NCBI RefSeq assembly: GCF_022513585.1
Contig: NZ_JAKWBF010000001.1
Span: 62,001-126,000, forward strand
DNA from: Gordonia gummivorans
Lineage (GTDB): Bacteria > Actinomycetota > Actinomycetes > Mycobacteriales > Mycobacteriaceae
Direction of reading: 5' to 3'
DNA length: 64,000 nt
The position numbers and the translations under genes are program-made. Below are positions 7,166 through 15,542 of the stretch, one piece after another. A model generated the notes under the pieces. It did no database searches and had not been told where the DNA came from. It worked only from the letters and a program-made list of their open reading frames with translations. How positions within the stretch are numbered: the first letter of the stretch is position 1; each line of letters opens with the position of its first letter.

Positions 7166-9691
7166 ATGGCGACCGGCGGAACCCATCTCGACGTCGACGG
7201 CCACCGGATTTCCATCACCAACCTCACCAAGGTGCTGTATCCGGCTACGGGCACGCGGAAGTTCGAGGTCATCGACTACTACTCGCGGATCGCCGACGTC
7301 ATGCTGCCCCACCTCGCCGGGCGGCTGATCACCCGCAAGCGGTGGCCGGGCGGCGTGGAGTCGACGCCCTTCTTCGAAAAGGACCTGCCAGAGAGCGCAC
7401 CCGACTGGATCACCCGGTACGGCATCGAGCACAGCGAACGGGTGATCACCTACGCGGTCGCCGACTCGCGCGCAACGCTCGTATGGCTGGCGCAGATGGC
7501 GGCGCTGGAACTGCACGCTCATCAGTGGCGTCTTCCGATCGGGCCCGACGGCCCCAAGGCCAACCGCATGGTCCTCGACCTCGACCCCGGGCCCGACGTT
7601 GCGCTGAGCGACTGCGCCCAGGTCGCCCGCGAGATCCGCGACCTCCTCGCCGACGCAGGCATGTCTACCTACCCGGTCACCAGCGGCGGCAAGGGCATTC
7701 ACGTCTACGCACGGCTCCCGCGGCCGGTGACGCCGGACGCGGCGCGCACGCTGGCCAAGGAGATCGCCACCCGACTGGCCCGCGAGCACCCCGAGCGCGT
7801 CACCGCGACGATGGCGAAAACCCAACGCGAACAACGCATATTCATCGACTGGAGTCAGAACAGCGGCTCCAAGACCACGCTGTCGCCGTACTCGCTGCGC
7901 GGGCGCGCACAACCCTGGGTCGCCGCCCCGCGGACGTGGGACGAACTCGAGGATCCCGACCTCGCGCAACTGCTCTATACCGACGTCCTCGACCGCATCG
8001 AATCCGACGGCGACCTGCTCGGCGATCTCGACGACGACTATGCGGAGCCACGTCCCGCTGATCGATCTCGACACGACGCCTCGCTCCGCTCGGGGTCGGC
8101 TCGATCCGGCGGAGCCGACACCGAGCCCCCACCCGCTGATCGATCTCGACACGACGCCTCGCTCCGCTCGGGGTCGGCTCGATCCGGCGGAGCCGACACC
8201 GAGCCCCCTGGGGCGAGGCGTCGTGTCGAGATCACTCCACCAGCTACCGACACACAGGTCGTCAACCTCCGCGAGTACAAGCGAAAGCGCAACGCGGCCA
8301 AGACTCCCGAGCCGTTCGGCGACGAGAACCACCGCAGCCGTGCGGAAGACACCGTCGACGAGTCCCGACCACCCGGTCCGATCTTCGTCATCCAGGAACA
8401 CCACGCACGCCGTCTGCACTACGACTTCCGCCTCGAACACGACGGCGTGCTGGTGTCGTGGGCGGTGCCGAAGAATCTGCCGACCGATCCCGACCAGAAC
8501 CGGCTGGCCGTGCAGACCGAGGACCACCCGATGGACTACGCCGACTTCGAGGGCGACATCCCTTCGGGTGAATATGGTGGCGGCCACGTATCTATTTGGG
8601 ACAAAGGAACATTCACCACCGAGAAGTGGCGCGACAAGGAGATCATCGTCCGCCTCGACGGCGAGCGGGTGCAGGGCCGCTACGCGCTGATCAAGACCGG
8701 CGACAAGAACTGGCTCGCCCATCTGATGAGCGACGAACCCCGCCCGATCGTGCCGGACAGCCTCACCGATCCACGTCCGATGCTGGCCACCGACGAGTCG
8801 ATCGACGGCCTGTCCGGCGCAGACTGGGCGTTCGAGGGGAAATGGGACGGATATCGAATCCTGTTGCGCTACATCAATGGTGAGCTGAAACTGACGTCGC
8901 GCTCAGGCATCGACATGACCCGCGACTTCCCCGAACTCGCATCCGTCACCGACGATCTCGGCCTACTCGACGTGGTCCTCGACGGCGAGGTGGTGGCCCT
9001 CGACTCGACCGGCCGCACCAACTTCACGCTGCTCACCTCTCGCAACAACACAGACGAACCCCTGACACTCAAGCTGTACCTGTTCGACATCCTCTACCTC
9101 AACGGTTCGTCGCTCCTGCGTCGCACGTGGGAGCAACGCCGCGAACTGCTCGACGAACTGGCGCCCGCCTTCCGCCGTTCGACCCACGTCGAGATTCCCG
9201 CCCTGTTGCCGGGCCCGGGCCGGGCGGCGGCCGAGTACAGCCGCGAACACAACATGGAAGGCGTTGTCGCCAAACGTCGATCGTCGATCTACCAACAGGG
9301 ACGACGATCCACGTCGTGGCTCAAACACAAGAACTGGAGCGACATCGAGGTCGTCGTCGGCGGCTGGCGACCGGGACGCGGTTCGCGCGCGAACACCATC
9401 GGATCGCTCCTCCTGGGACTGCCCGAGGAGACCGGACTTCGGTACGTCGGGCGGGTGGGTACCGGTTTCACCGACGCCGCGTTGAGTTCACTCGCGGCCG
9501 AACTCGAGCCGCTGCAGATCTCCCGTTCGCCGTTCCTGGACAAGCTCGACCGTCCCGTCGCGTCGACCGCAATCTGGGTACTGCCCAAGATCGTCGGCGA
9601 GGTTCGGTTCATGGACTGGACCAGCACGGGGCACCTCCGACATCCGAGTTGGCGCGGAATCCGCCACGACAAGCTGCCCGGAGATCTGTGA
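7166..9691 (+). CDS. ligD: Multifunctional ATP-dependent DNA ligase LigD
   Basis: An 841-residue three-domain NHEJ enzyme in mycobacterial order. Residues ~1-290 are the primase/polymerase domain (ISITNLTKVLYP; LDLDPG with the metal-binding Asp pair; TSGGKGIHVY). Residues ~293-356 are a linker carrying a duplicated repeat (separate entry). Residues ~400-530 are the 3'-phosphoesterase domain, with HHARRLHYDFRLEHDGVLVSWAVPK and SGEYGGGHVSIWDKG. Residues ~550-841 are the ligase: motif I EGKWDGYR at ~556 with the adenylated lysine, and LDGEVVALD. It repairs blunt or damaged double-strand ends with Ku. The ATG at 7166 was chosen because homologues align from about here and an upstream extension in frame would run into the divergent ku gene. 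Confidence 0.96.
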   Translation: MATGGTHLDVDGHRISITNLTKVLYPATGTRKFEVIDYYSRIADVMLPHLAGRLITRKRWPGGVESTPFFEKDLPESAPDWITRYGIEHSERVITYAVADSRATLVWLAQMAALELHAHQWRLPIGPDGPKANRMVLDLDPGPDVALSDCAQVAREIRDLLADAGMSTYPVTSGGKGIHVYARLPRPVTPDAARTLAKEIATRLAREHPERVTATMAKTQREQRIFIDWSQNSGSKTTLSPYSLRGRAQPWVAAPRTWDELEDPDLAQLLYTDVLDRIESDGDLLGDLDDDYAEPRPADRSRHDASLRSGSARSGGADTEPPPADRSRHDASLRSGSARSGGADTEPPGARRRVEITPPATDTQVVNLREYKRKRNAAKTPEPFGDENHRSRAEDTVDESRPPGPIFVIQEHHARRLHYDFRLEHDGVLVSWAVPKNLPTDPDQNRLAVQTEDHPMDYADFEGDIPSGEYGGGHVSIWDKGTFTTEKWRDKEIIVRLDGERVQGRYALIKTGDKNWLAHLMSDEPRPIVPDSLTDPRPMLATDESIDGLSGADWAFEGKWDGYRILLRYINGELKLTSRSGIDMTRDFPELASVTDDLGLLDVVLDGEVVALDSTGRTNFTLLTSRNNTDEPLTLKLYLFDILYLNGSSLLRRTWEQRRELLDELAPAFRRSTHVEIPALLPGPGRAAAEYSREHNMEGVVAKRRSSIYQQGRRSTSWLKHKNWSDIEVVVGGWRPGRGSRANTIGSLLLGLPEETGLRYVGRVGTGFTDAALSSLAAELEPLQISRSPFLDKLDRPVASTAIWVLPKIVGEVRFMDWTSTGHLRHPSWRGIRHDKLPGDL
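8054..8233 (+). repeat. In-frame palindromic repeat cassette inside ligD
   Basis: Two tandem 78-nt units (8054-8131 and 8132-8208) are nearly identical and encode two 26-residue copies of a peptide containing DRSRHDASLRSGSARSGG. Each unit holds an internal inverted repeat (GTCGGCTC ... GAGCCGAC). The cassette is bounded by 21-nt inverted ends: the segment at 8064-8084 (starting GATCTCGACACG) is the exact reverse complement of 8213-8233 (ending CGTGTCGAGATC). Because 78 is a multiple of 3, ligD stays open. The segment falls in the flexible linker between the polymerase and phosphoesterase domains, where added residues should be tolerated. It resembles an intergenic REP-type element that has landed in a gene and duplicated. 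Confidence 0.88.
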
Positions 9692-9736
9692 ACCACGCAC
9701 GACACCACCGCCCGAGATCGACGAGAGGACCACGCA

Positions 9737-10498
9737 ATGCCCGGTGAGAACATCGTGATCGCCGCCGCCGACGGGGATGCCGAGGCCTACGTCGCCCGCC
9801 CGGACGACGACGGCCCACACCCCGGGGTGTTGTTCCTGACCGACGCGATCGGGTTACGTCCGCACACCCGGGCCATGGCCGACCGAATAGCGTCCTGGGG
9901 GTACGTCGTGCTGGCGCCCAACGTGTTCTACCGCAACGGCACCGCCGAGGAAGTGGCCCCCGCCTACGACCTTCTCCTCCCCGAGGACCGGGCCGCCTTC
10001 ATGAAGGTGGCGATGGGGCGGGTGCGGACGCTGACCGATGACGTCGTGATACCGGACCTCACCCGCTACCTCGACGCGCTCGCCGCGCTGCCGGACGTGT
10101 CGGGTTCACACATCGGCGTCACGGGCTACTGCATGGGCGGCAGGCTGGCCCTGCTCGCCGCGCGTACCCGGCCGGAGCAGGTCTCGGCCGTCGGCATGTT
10201 CCACACCGGTCGGCTGGTGACCGAAGACTCATCGAGCCCACACCTGCACATGGCCGGCATCGACGCGTTTGTGCTCGCGATCCACGCCGACAACGACCGG
10301 TCGCTGCCCGCGACCGCCGTCGCGCAGTTCGAACATGCGCTGATCTCCAGCGGTGTCACACATCACGCGACCGTCTATCCCGGCGCAGCACACGGATACA
10401 CCATGGCCGACACCGCGGACTATCACCACGCAGCGGCCGAGCACCACTACGACGAACTCGAAGCTCTGTTCGCGCGGACTTTGACACCGCACCACTGA
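9737..10498 (+). CDS. Dienelactone hydrolase family protein
   Basis: A 253-residue alpha/beta hydrolase of the dienelactone hydrolase family. The nucleophile motif is GYCMGG at about residue 133, with Cys in place of Ser as is typical of DLH. The acidic member is probably in AIHADND near 183, and the His is in PGAAHGYTM near 216. Classical DLH opens chlorinated dienelactones in aromatic degradation; no catechol pathway genes are nearby, so here a general cytosolic esterase or lactonase role is as likely. Start ATG at 9737 with GAGAGGA at 9723-9729. It is 45 nt after ligD and in the same direction. Confidence 0.9.
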   Translation: MPGENIVIAAADGDAEAYVARPDDDGPHPGVLFLTDAIGLRPHTRAMADRIASWGYVVLAPNVFYRNGTAEEVAPAYDLLLPEDRAAFMKVAMGRVRTLTDDVVIPDLTRYLDALAALPDVSGSHIGVTGYCMGGRLALLAARTRPEQVSAVGMFHTGRLVTEDSSSPHLHMAGIDAFVLAIHADNDRSLPATAVAQFEHALISSGVTHHATVYPGAAHGYTMADTADYHHAAAEHHYDELEALFARTLTPHH

Positions 10499-10583
10499 AC
10501 CGCGACTCACGCCCACCCTCGCCTCACCTCCACCGTCCGACGCGGCTAGCCTTCATGGGAGTCAGTGACGTACAGGAGTACCC

Positions 10584-11324
10584 GTGTTCGTTGTCGCCCA
10601 CATCAGCGACCTTCATTTCAATGGCACGCGGTTCAACCGCAGCCGCATCGAGTCGACGCTGAGTTATATCAACGCGCGCGCCGACGGCATCGATGTGCTG
10701 CTCGTCACCGGAGACATCGCCGACGAGGGCAGCCCCAGTGAGTACCGCGAGGCCTTCCTCGTCCTCGACAGCCCGCTGCCCATGCTCATCACCGCGGGCA
10801 ACCACGACATCCGCGAGAACTTCAGCGCCGCGCTCCTGAAGGAGGAGACGTCGTCGCCGATCAACTGGTCGGAGACCATCGACGACGTCCTCTTCATCAT
10901 CGCCGACAGTTCCATCCCTGGACGCAACGACGGCTACCTGTCCGACGACACCCTCGCCTGGATGTCCGAGGAGATCACTCGCCACGGTGCCGACAATCCC
11001 GTGTTCATCGCGTTTCATCACCCACCGGCCAAGCTCTCGATGCCGTTCATGGACTCGATCCGTCAGACCGGCGAGGATCGGCTCGCGGCCATGGTGGAGC
11101 GCCATCCCAACGTCGTTGCTTTCCTGTGCGGACACGCGCACACACCGGCCGTCACGCACTTCGCGGGGCGTCCGCTGTGTATCGCGCCGGGTGTCGCGTC
11201 GACCCTGAATCTCCCGTTCGAGGGCACCGAGATCGTCAACCGCGGTCAGCCGCCGGGAATCGCCTTCCACATCCTCGACGACGACGGGCGACTCGTCACC
11301 CACTTCCGTTCGGTCATGTTCTGA
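10584..11324 (+). CDS. Metallophosphoesterase, CpdA/Rv0805-like
   Basis: A 246-residue calcineurin-type phosphoesterase with all metal-ligand motifs: ISDLHF (residues 7-12), TGDIADEG (~41), AGNHDIREN (~71), the histidine in FHHPPAK (~147) and GHAHTPAVTHF (~182). The arrangement matches the class III cyclic nucleotide phosphodiesterase group (CpdA, mycobacterial Rv0805), which hydrolyse cAMP and various phosphodiesters with a binuclear Fe/Mn centre. Substrate is inferred. Start GTG with CAGGAG 6 nt upstream. It converges on the SulP-carbonic anhydrase gene with only 6 nt between stops and no obvious terminator in that gap. Confidence 0.88.
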   Translation: MFVVAHISDLHFNGTRFNRSRIESTLSYINARADGIDVLLVTGDIADEGSPSEYREAFLVLDSPLPMLITAGNHDIRENFSAALLKEETSSPINWSETIDDVLFIIADSSIPGRNDGYLSDDTLAWMSEEITRHGADNPVFIAFHHPPAKLSMPFMDSIRQTGEDRLAAMVERHPNVVAFLCGHAHTPAVTHFAGRPLCIAPGVASTLNLPFEGTEIVNRGQPPGIAFHILDDDGRLVTHFRSVMF

Positions 11325-11330
11325 AGATCC

Positions 11331-13571
11331 TCACGAAGTGACCAGAGCGTCCGCGTTGCGTCCCACCGGACGGATCGTCGTGGTGGTCACCTCGTAGACC
11401 CGTGCGGTCTCGATGTCGAAGAACATGCCGACGATCCGCAACGTCGACTCGGCCGCAGCGCGACCCACCATCGGATGCCTGCTCAGCGTCTCGACCTGCT
11501 TGGCCACGTTCACCACTGACAGCTGATCCACTTCGCCGAAGCCCAGATCGGCAGCCGCGCGGCCGGCCGGATGCCCCAACTGGTACGCCATCACACTCGG
11601 CCGTCCGTGCCGCAACCACCGGCGCACCGGACCGACATCGTTGTCCGAGTCGTCGTCGGTGATGAGCGCGTGCATCGCTCCGCAGGACGAATGTCCGCAC
11701 ACCACAACCGAAGTCACACCCAATTCGCCGACCGCGAACTCCAGCGCGGCCTGGACGGAATCGTCCGACGAGTCGATCGGCGGAACGAGATTGCCGACGT
11801 TGCGAACGGTGAACAGGTCACCCGGACCGCTGGCGGTGATCACATTCGGCAACAGCCGGGAGTCGGCACAGGTCAGGAAGAGTGCATCCGGATCCTGACT
11901 GCTGACGACGTCGGACATGTTGGCGCGCAGCGCTTCTGCATGATTCTGGTGGTACTCGTCGACGCCGCCGATGATCGAGCGCAACGACGGCGGCCGGGTG
12001 TCGGCTTCCGCGTCGATGTTGGCGGGACGCTTGCGCCACGGGGTGAGGCCGGCGAATCCCATCGTGTGCCGACGCGGAGGACGCCGCGGCGCATCGGCCA
12101 ACCGCGCCTTGCCCTTCTCCACGACATGCACGCTTCCGCCACCCGCCTCGTGCGCCCACCGGAAGTCCTCGAGCATCTCCGACGCCGCGTGGTCGAGGAA
12201 GTCGGTGTCGAGTTCCAGGGTGACGTGGGCTTCGTCGGGAACAGCGTTCAGGGCCTTGTTGAGTTTCGGGAGGGCCAGGAAGCTCAGCGAGCCGTGCACG
12301 CGCACCAGCCATTGTCGAGATCGATTGGTACCCAGCGTCTCCGAGGTGATCTCGGCGCGTACCACCCGCCACACCACCATTGCGACGGCGAGCGCCAGAC
12401 CGATCGCGACACCTTCGAGCAAGTTGAGGAACACGACGCCGAGCACGGTCACCGCGTAGACCCACAGGTCACCGGTTCGCAGTGCGGTCTTCATGTGCGC
12501 GAGCTTCACCAACTGGAGTCCGATGACCACCAGCAGGCCCGCCAGCGCGGCGGTGGGGATCTGCTCCACGAGGCCGGTCAGGAACACCGCGAAGACCAGC
12601 ACCCAGACGCCGTGCATGATGGCCGACCAGCGCGTCCTGGCCCCGGTCGCGACATTGGTTGAGCTACGGACGATCACGCCGGTCACGGGCAGACCGCCGA
12701 GCATTCCCGAGGCAATGTTGGCGCTGCCCTGGCCGAGCAGTTCACGGTTGAGATCGCTGCGGGCGCCGGTGTGCATCTTGTCCACCGCGACCGCAGACAG
12801 CAGCGACTCCACACTCGCGATCAACGCGACGGTCAGGACGCCCATGACCACGGCTCCCCAATTCCCGCTGGGCAATTCGGGAAGGGCGATCGCCTCGAAG
12901 AAGTTGCCGTCGATGGCGATCTTCTCCACGTCGAGTGAGAAGAACAGCGCCACCAGGGTCGCACCGACCACAGCCACCAACGGACCCGGCAGCTTGCGCA
13001 CCTTGGGCGGCATCAACGGCCAACTCAGCATCACCGCGATCACGATCACGCCGACGAGAGCGTCCGCCCAGGCCACGTGGGCGACCTGACCGGGCAGTTC
13101 GCTGAGGTTCTCCCACGCACTGCTCGCCGAACTGCCGCCGAGCAGCACGTGAATCTGCTGCAGTGCGATGGTGATGCCGATTCCGGCGAGCATCGCATGC
13201 ACGACGACCGGTGCGATCGCGAGCGCCGCACCGGCAATTCGGCTGAGCCCGAACACAATTTGCAGACACCCGGCGCAGACGGTGATGAAGCAGGTCACCT
13301 TCCACCCGAAGTTGGCGACCATCTCGGCAACCACCACGGTGAGGCCGGCCGCCGGGCCGGACACCTGCAGTTTGCTACCCCCGATGGCGCCGGCGACGAT
13401 ACCCCCGATCACCGCCGCGATGAGACCGGCAAGCACCGGAGCGTCGGATGCGATGGCAATCCCCAATGACAGGGGGAGCGCGACCAGAAAGACCACGAGC
13501 GACGCCGGCAGGTCATACCGGACGTTCTCACGGAATTCCGAAAGGGCTCCCCCGAACCCCTTATTCGACAT
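11331..13571 (-). CDS. SulP-type anion transporter fused to beta-carbonic anhydrase
   Basis: A 746-residue fusion. Residues ~15-410 are a SulP transporter with 10-12 helices (LPLSLGIAIASDAPVLAGL is the conserved early helix). Residues ~430-510 form a STAS-like domain. Residues ~530-746 are a beta-carbonic anhydrase with zinc ligands visible: CADSR at about residue 565 (Cys, Asp-Arg dyad) and HSSC at about 624 (His, Cys). The layout matches mycobacterial Rv3273. The fused pair probably couples bicarbonate movement to CO2 hydration at the membrane, supporting carboxylation and pH control (inference). The ATG at 13571 begins MSNKGFGGALSEFRENVRYDLPASLVVFLVALPL, a usual SulP start. The 314 nt upstream contain the first copy of a dispersed repeat. 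Confidence 0.94.
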   Translation of the reverse strand: MSNKGFGGALSEFRENVRYDLPASLVVFLVALPLSLGIAIASDAPVLAGLIAAVIGGIVAGAIGGSKLQVSGPAAGLTVVVAEMVANFGWKVTCFITVCAGCLQIVFGLSRIAGAALAIAPVVVHAMLAGIGITIALQQIHVLLGGSSASSAWENLSELPGQVAHVAWADALVGVIVIAVMLSWPLMPPKVRKLPGPLVAVVGATLVALFFSLDVEKIAIDGNFFEAIALPELPSGNWGAVVMGVLTVALIASVESLLSAVAVDKMHTGARSDLNRELLGQGSANIASGMLGGLPVTGVIVRSSTNVATGARTRWSAIMHGVWVLVFAVFLTGLVEQIPTAALAGLLVVIGLQLVKLAHMKTALRTGDLWVYAVTVLGVVFLNLLEGVAIGLALAVAMVVWRVVRAEITSETLGTNRSRQWLVRVHGSLSFLALPKLNKALNAVPDEAHVTLELDTDFLDHAASEMLEDFRWAHEAGGGSVHVVEKGKARLADAPRRPPRRHTMGFAGLTPWRKRPANIDAEADTRPPSLRSIIGGVDEYHQNHAEALRANMSDVVSSQDPDALFLTCADSRLLPNVITASGPGDLFTVRNVGNLVPPIDSSDDSVQAALEFAVGELGVTSVVVCGHSSCGAMHALITDDDSDNDVGPVRRWLRHGRPSVMAYQLGHPAGRAAADLGFGEVDQLSVVNVAKQVETLSRHPMVGRAAAESTLRIVGMFFDIETARVYEVTTTTIRPVGRNADALVTS

Positions 13572-13763
13572 GACAACGACCGTACGGATGTTTTGTTAAC
13601 ACGGAAAGAACTGGCGAAACGGACATGGTGTGAGATCCGCTCCACATCGCGCGTCGATGTGTCGGCGCTCACTTCCTCGTCGAATGAGATTGAAAGACAC
13701 TGCACGACACATCAATTGATACGCATGAGTTCATCCGGAGAAGCGCTCCCAGCCAGCCGCCAC

Positions 13764-13869
13764 AAAATCTAGGGGAAGAAGTTTCTCCCCCTACCTTTGG
13801 TGTCCTCCCCCAGAAATTTCTCGCGGACGACTACGAAACCCGGGGAAGAAGTTCTTCCCCTAGATTTTT
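13764..13869 (+). repeat. Dispersed ~105-nt repeat family A, copy 1
   Basis: First of three related elements (others at 22120 and 36718), all in the same orientation. It starts AAAATCTAGGGGAAGAA and ends TTCTTCCCCTAGATTTT, so the ends are inverted repeats. Each end also folds: TAGGGG ... CCCCTA at the left and the perfect palindrome GGGGAAGAAGTTCTTCCCC at the right, each followed outward by a T-rich run on the exiting strand, as in a bidirectional terminator. The middle keeps TTTGGTGTCCTCCCC, AGAAATTTCT and GCGGACGAC. It lies 16 nt downstream of the DUF218 gene stop, within a 314-nt gap. The rest of that gap (13572-13763) is the upstream region of the SulP gene and shows no other clear signal. 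Confidence 0.85.
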
Positions 13870-13885
13870 CGAGTCAGGCAACCGG

Positions 13886-14938
13886 CTACTTCGACGACCC
13901 GGTACCCAGCAGCTCGAGGAGTTTGCCACCGATCTCCGGGATCAGTCCCGGCCCGGCGTCGGGGAGGTTTTGTGGGAGCGCCCCGGGCTGACGCGACACC
14001 GGGATCTTTGCGGTCCGGGTGGCCTCGACGCGAATCCCGGTCTGCCGCTCCTTGGGTAGCGTTGCGGCGTAACGGGAAAGCTCGGTCGAGGTGGTCAGGG
14101 TGCCCACGACGCGCAGCCCGGTCGCCGCGAAATCGGCTGCTGCCCTGCGAATGTGATTGGGCGAGGTGATCAGGATGATGTCCCGGACACCGGTGCGCTG
14201 GAGAATGGCCGCGGTGTTCTGGGCGTTGGCGACAGTCGATCCGGACTTGTCCTCGGTGGTGATGCGGCTCGCGTCGACTCCGTTGTCCACCAACCACTTC
14301 TGCATGGCGGAAGCCTCGGTGACACCGCTTTTCGGCGCTCCGCCGGTGACCACGATGGGCGCCGTCGTGCTGACCTCGGCCTGAGCCTTGCCCGCTCGCA
14401 CACGATTCACGAGTTCGGGAGCCATCTTCCCGTTGCCGTTGAGGCCGTATCCGAGGATGACGATCGTCGGCCGGCCCGCGACGGTCTTCGGCGTGGTGTC
14501 CGGCACGATCTTGGCGGCCGCCTCCACACCGCTGATGATGTTGCGTGCGATCGTGGCCAGCTGCGGGTTCATCATCGACAGCTTGCTCAGTGCACCTTGC
14601 ACACCGCTGCTGTCGCCCAGTTGGTCCGACCAGATCGCCTGCAGCGCAATCGCCTCGGCGTCAGCGGGCGCCATACTCACGACTTGCTTCAACGCGGCGA
14701 GCCCGCCCGCCACGTCGCCTGCGGCGAATTTCTTCTGCGCGTCGTTGTACATCGACGACGCGTCGAGCGTGGTCGCGACCGGCACCACGTCGTGGTTGCC
14801 GAGCACCGGCATCGTGCCGATCACACCGCCACCGATCGCCGCAACAGCAACGGTCGCCGCAGCGGCGAGCTTGAAACGTCGAGTCACCCTGGTCACAGAA
14901 GTCACTGGCGTAACAGTAGAGAAGGCGCGCAACGCCAC
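13886..14938 (-). CDS. Membrane-anchored YdcF/SanA-like DUF218 protein
   Basis: A 350-residue protein with a basic N-terminus and one membrane anchor (FKLAAAATVAVAAIGGGVIGTMPVLG, residues ~22-46), a short TPR-like helical stretch (MYNDAQKKFAAGDVAGGLAALKQ), and a DUF218 domain from about residue 155: IVILGYGLNGNGKM, IVVTGGAPKSGVTEA, and the DKSGSTVANAQNTAAIL segment. DUF218 proteins are extracytoplasmic and linked to envelope integrity (SanA, ElyC) without a settled reaction. The frame is open 40 codons further upstream, but that part crosses a strong hairpin terminator (14985-15015) and the end of the DoxX-like gene; GTG at 14938 is therefore preferred. The exact start is moderately uncertain. 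Confidence 0.82.
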   Translation of the reverse strand: MALRAFSTVTPVTSVTRVTRRFKLAAAATVAVAAIGGGVIGTMPVLGNHDVVPVATTLDASSMYNDAQKKFAAGDVAGGLAALKQVVSMAPADAEAIALQAIWSDQLGDSSGVQGALSKLSMMNPQLATIARNIISGVEAAAKIVPDTTPKTVAGRPTIVILGYGLNGNGKMAPELVNRVRAGKAQAEVSTTAPIVVTGGAPKSGVTEASAMQKWLVDNGVDASRITTEDKSGSTVANAQNTAAILQRTGVRDIILITSPNHIRRAAADFAATGLRVVGTLTTSTELSRYAATLPKERQTGIRVEATRTAKIPVSRQPGALPQNLPDAGPGLIPEIGGKLLELLGTGSSK

Positions 14939-14984
14939 GACACCCGTCCGATCCCAAGTCGATAACGACCCAGTGCAGACAGCA

Positions 14985-15015
14985 AAGGGCAGGCGACGTT
15001 GTGTCGCCTGCCCTT
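14985..15015 (-). terminator. Hairpin terminator of the DoxX-like gene
   Basis: A perfect 13-bp stem, AAGGGCAGGCGAC paired with GTCGCCTGCCCTT, closes a 5-nt loop, 14 nt after the DoxX-like stop. On the minus strand it is followed by TTTGCT. It separates the DoxX-like gene from the DUF218 gene. Confidence 0.8.
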
Positions 15016-15029
15016 CGAGGCAGCGAAGA

Positions 15030-15473
15030 TCAGGGAGCGCTGGAGCGGATACCCGCAACCCTCAGCAACTCCGGGCGGCGCAAGACCAGGCCGATCCACA
15101 TGAACACTCCGAGGTAGACGGCGAACAGAGTGGTGGATACCAGGGGCGACTCGATCCGCATGTTCGCGGTGACCGCACCACCGAGGTAAGCCGTGATGCC
15201 GAGCGCCCCCAGCACCGCTGTACGCGGAATCGCGTACACCGCAAGGCAAACCAGGAGGACCGTACCCATCACGTAGCTCTGGTCGACGGGAAAGCCGAGG
15301 TCGGCCATGCCCTCGACCACCGCGTCGGGCTGGGTCAGCTTGCCCACGATGTCGAAGATGAGGAAGGCGCCGACCAGGACGCTGATGACCACGCCCGTGG
15401 TGTGCCGCCAATTGCGTGACTTCGCGGGAGCGTCGTCGTTGATGTTCTGCAGGGTTCCGATGATCGCGTTCAT
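15030..15473 (-). CDS. DoxX-like membrane protein
   Basis: A 147-residue protein with four predicted membrane helices of the DoxX/DoxX-like type: TTGVVISVLVGAFLIFDIVGKLTQPDAVVEGMADLGFP, then YVMGTVLLVCLAVYAIPRTAVLGALGITAYLGGAVTANMRI, then LFAVYLGVFMWIGLVLRRPEL. The LGFP and GGAVTANMR segments are typical of the DoxX_2 subgroup. Function is not established for the family; some members act with thiol or sulfur oxidation. The ATG at 15473 has GGAGGA 4-5 nt upstream and is preferred over two upstream in-frame starts. It is flanked by two hairpin terminators, so it should form a single-gene transcript. Confidence 0.85.
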   Translation of the reverse strand: MNAIIGTLQNINDDAPAKSRNWRHTTGVVISVLVGAFLIFDIVGKLTQPDAVVEGMADLGFPVDQSYVMGTVLLVCLAVYAIPRTAVLGALGITAYLGGAVTANMRIESPLVSTTLFAVYLGVFMWIGLVLRRPELLRVAGIRSSAP

Positions 15474-15490
15474 GATGTCCTCCGAGTGAA

Positions 15491-15522
15491 AGTGGGTGAT
15501 GCCCATACAGACATCACCCACT
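15491..15522 (-). terminator. Terminator of the pnt operon
   Basis: Stem AGTGGGTGATG paired with CATCACCCACT around a 10-nt loop, 20 nt after the pntB stop. On the minus strand it is followed by TTTCACTC. It lies immediately upstream of the ribosome binding site of the DoxX-like gene. Confidence 0.75.
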
Positions 15523-15542
15523 CGGAAAACTCATCGGAGCGT

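Noticed and set aside
8054..8233. Possible frameshift or assembly collapse in ligD
   Set aside because: The frame is maintained throughout, both flanking domains are intact, and the unit length is a multiple of three; treated as a true insertion pending long-read confirmation.
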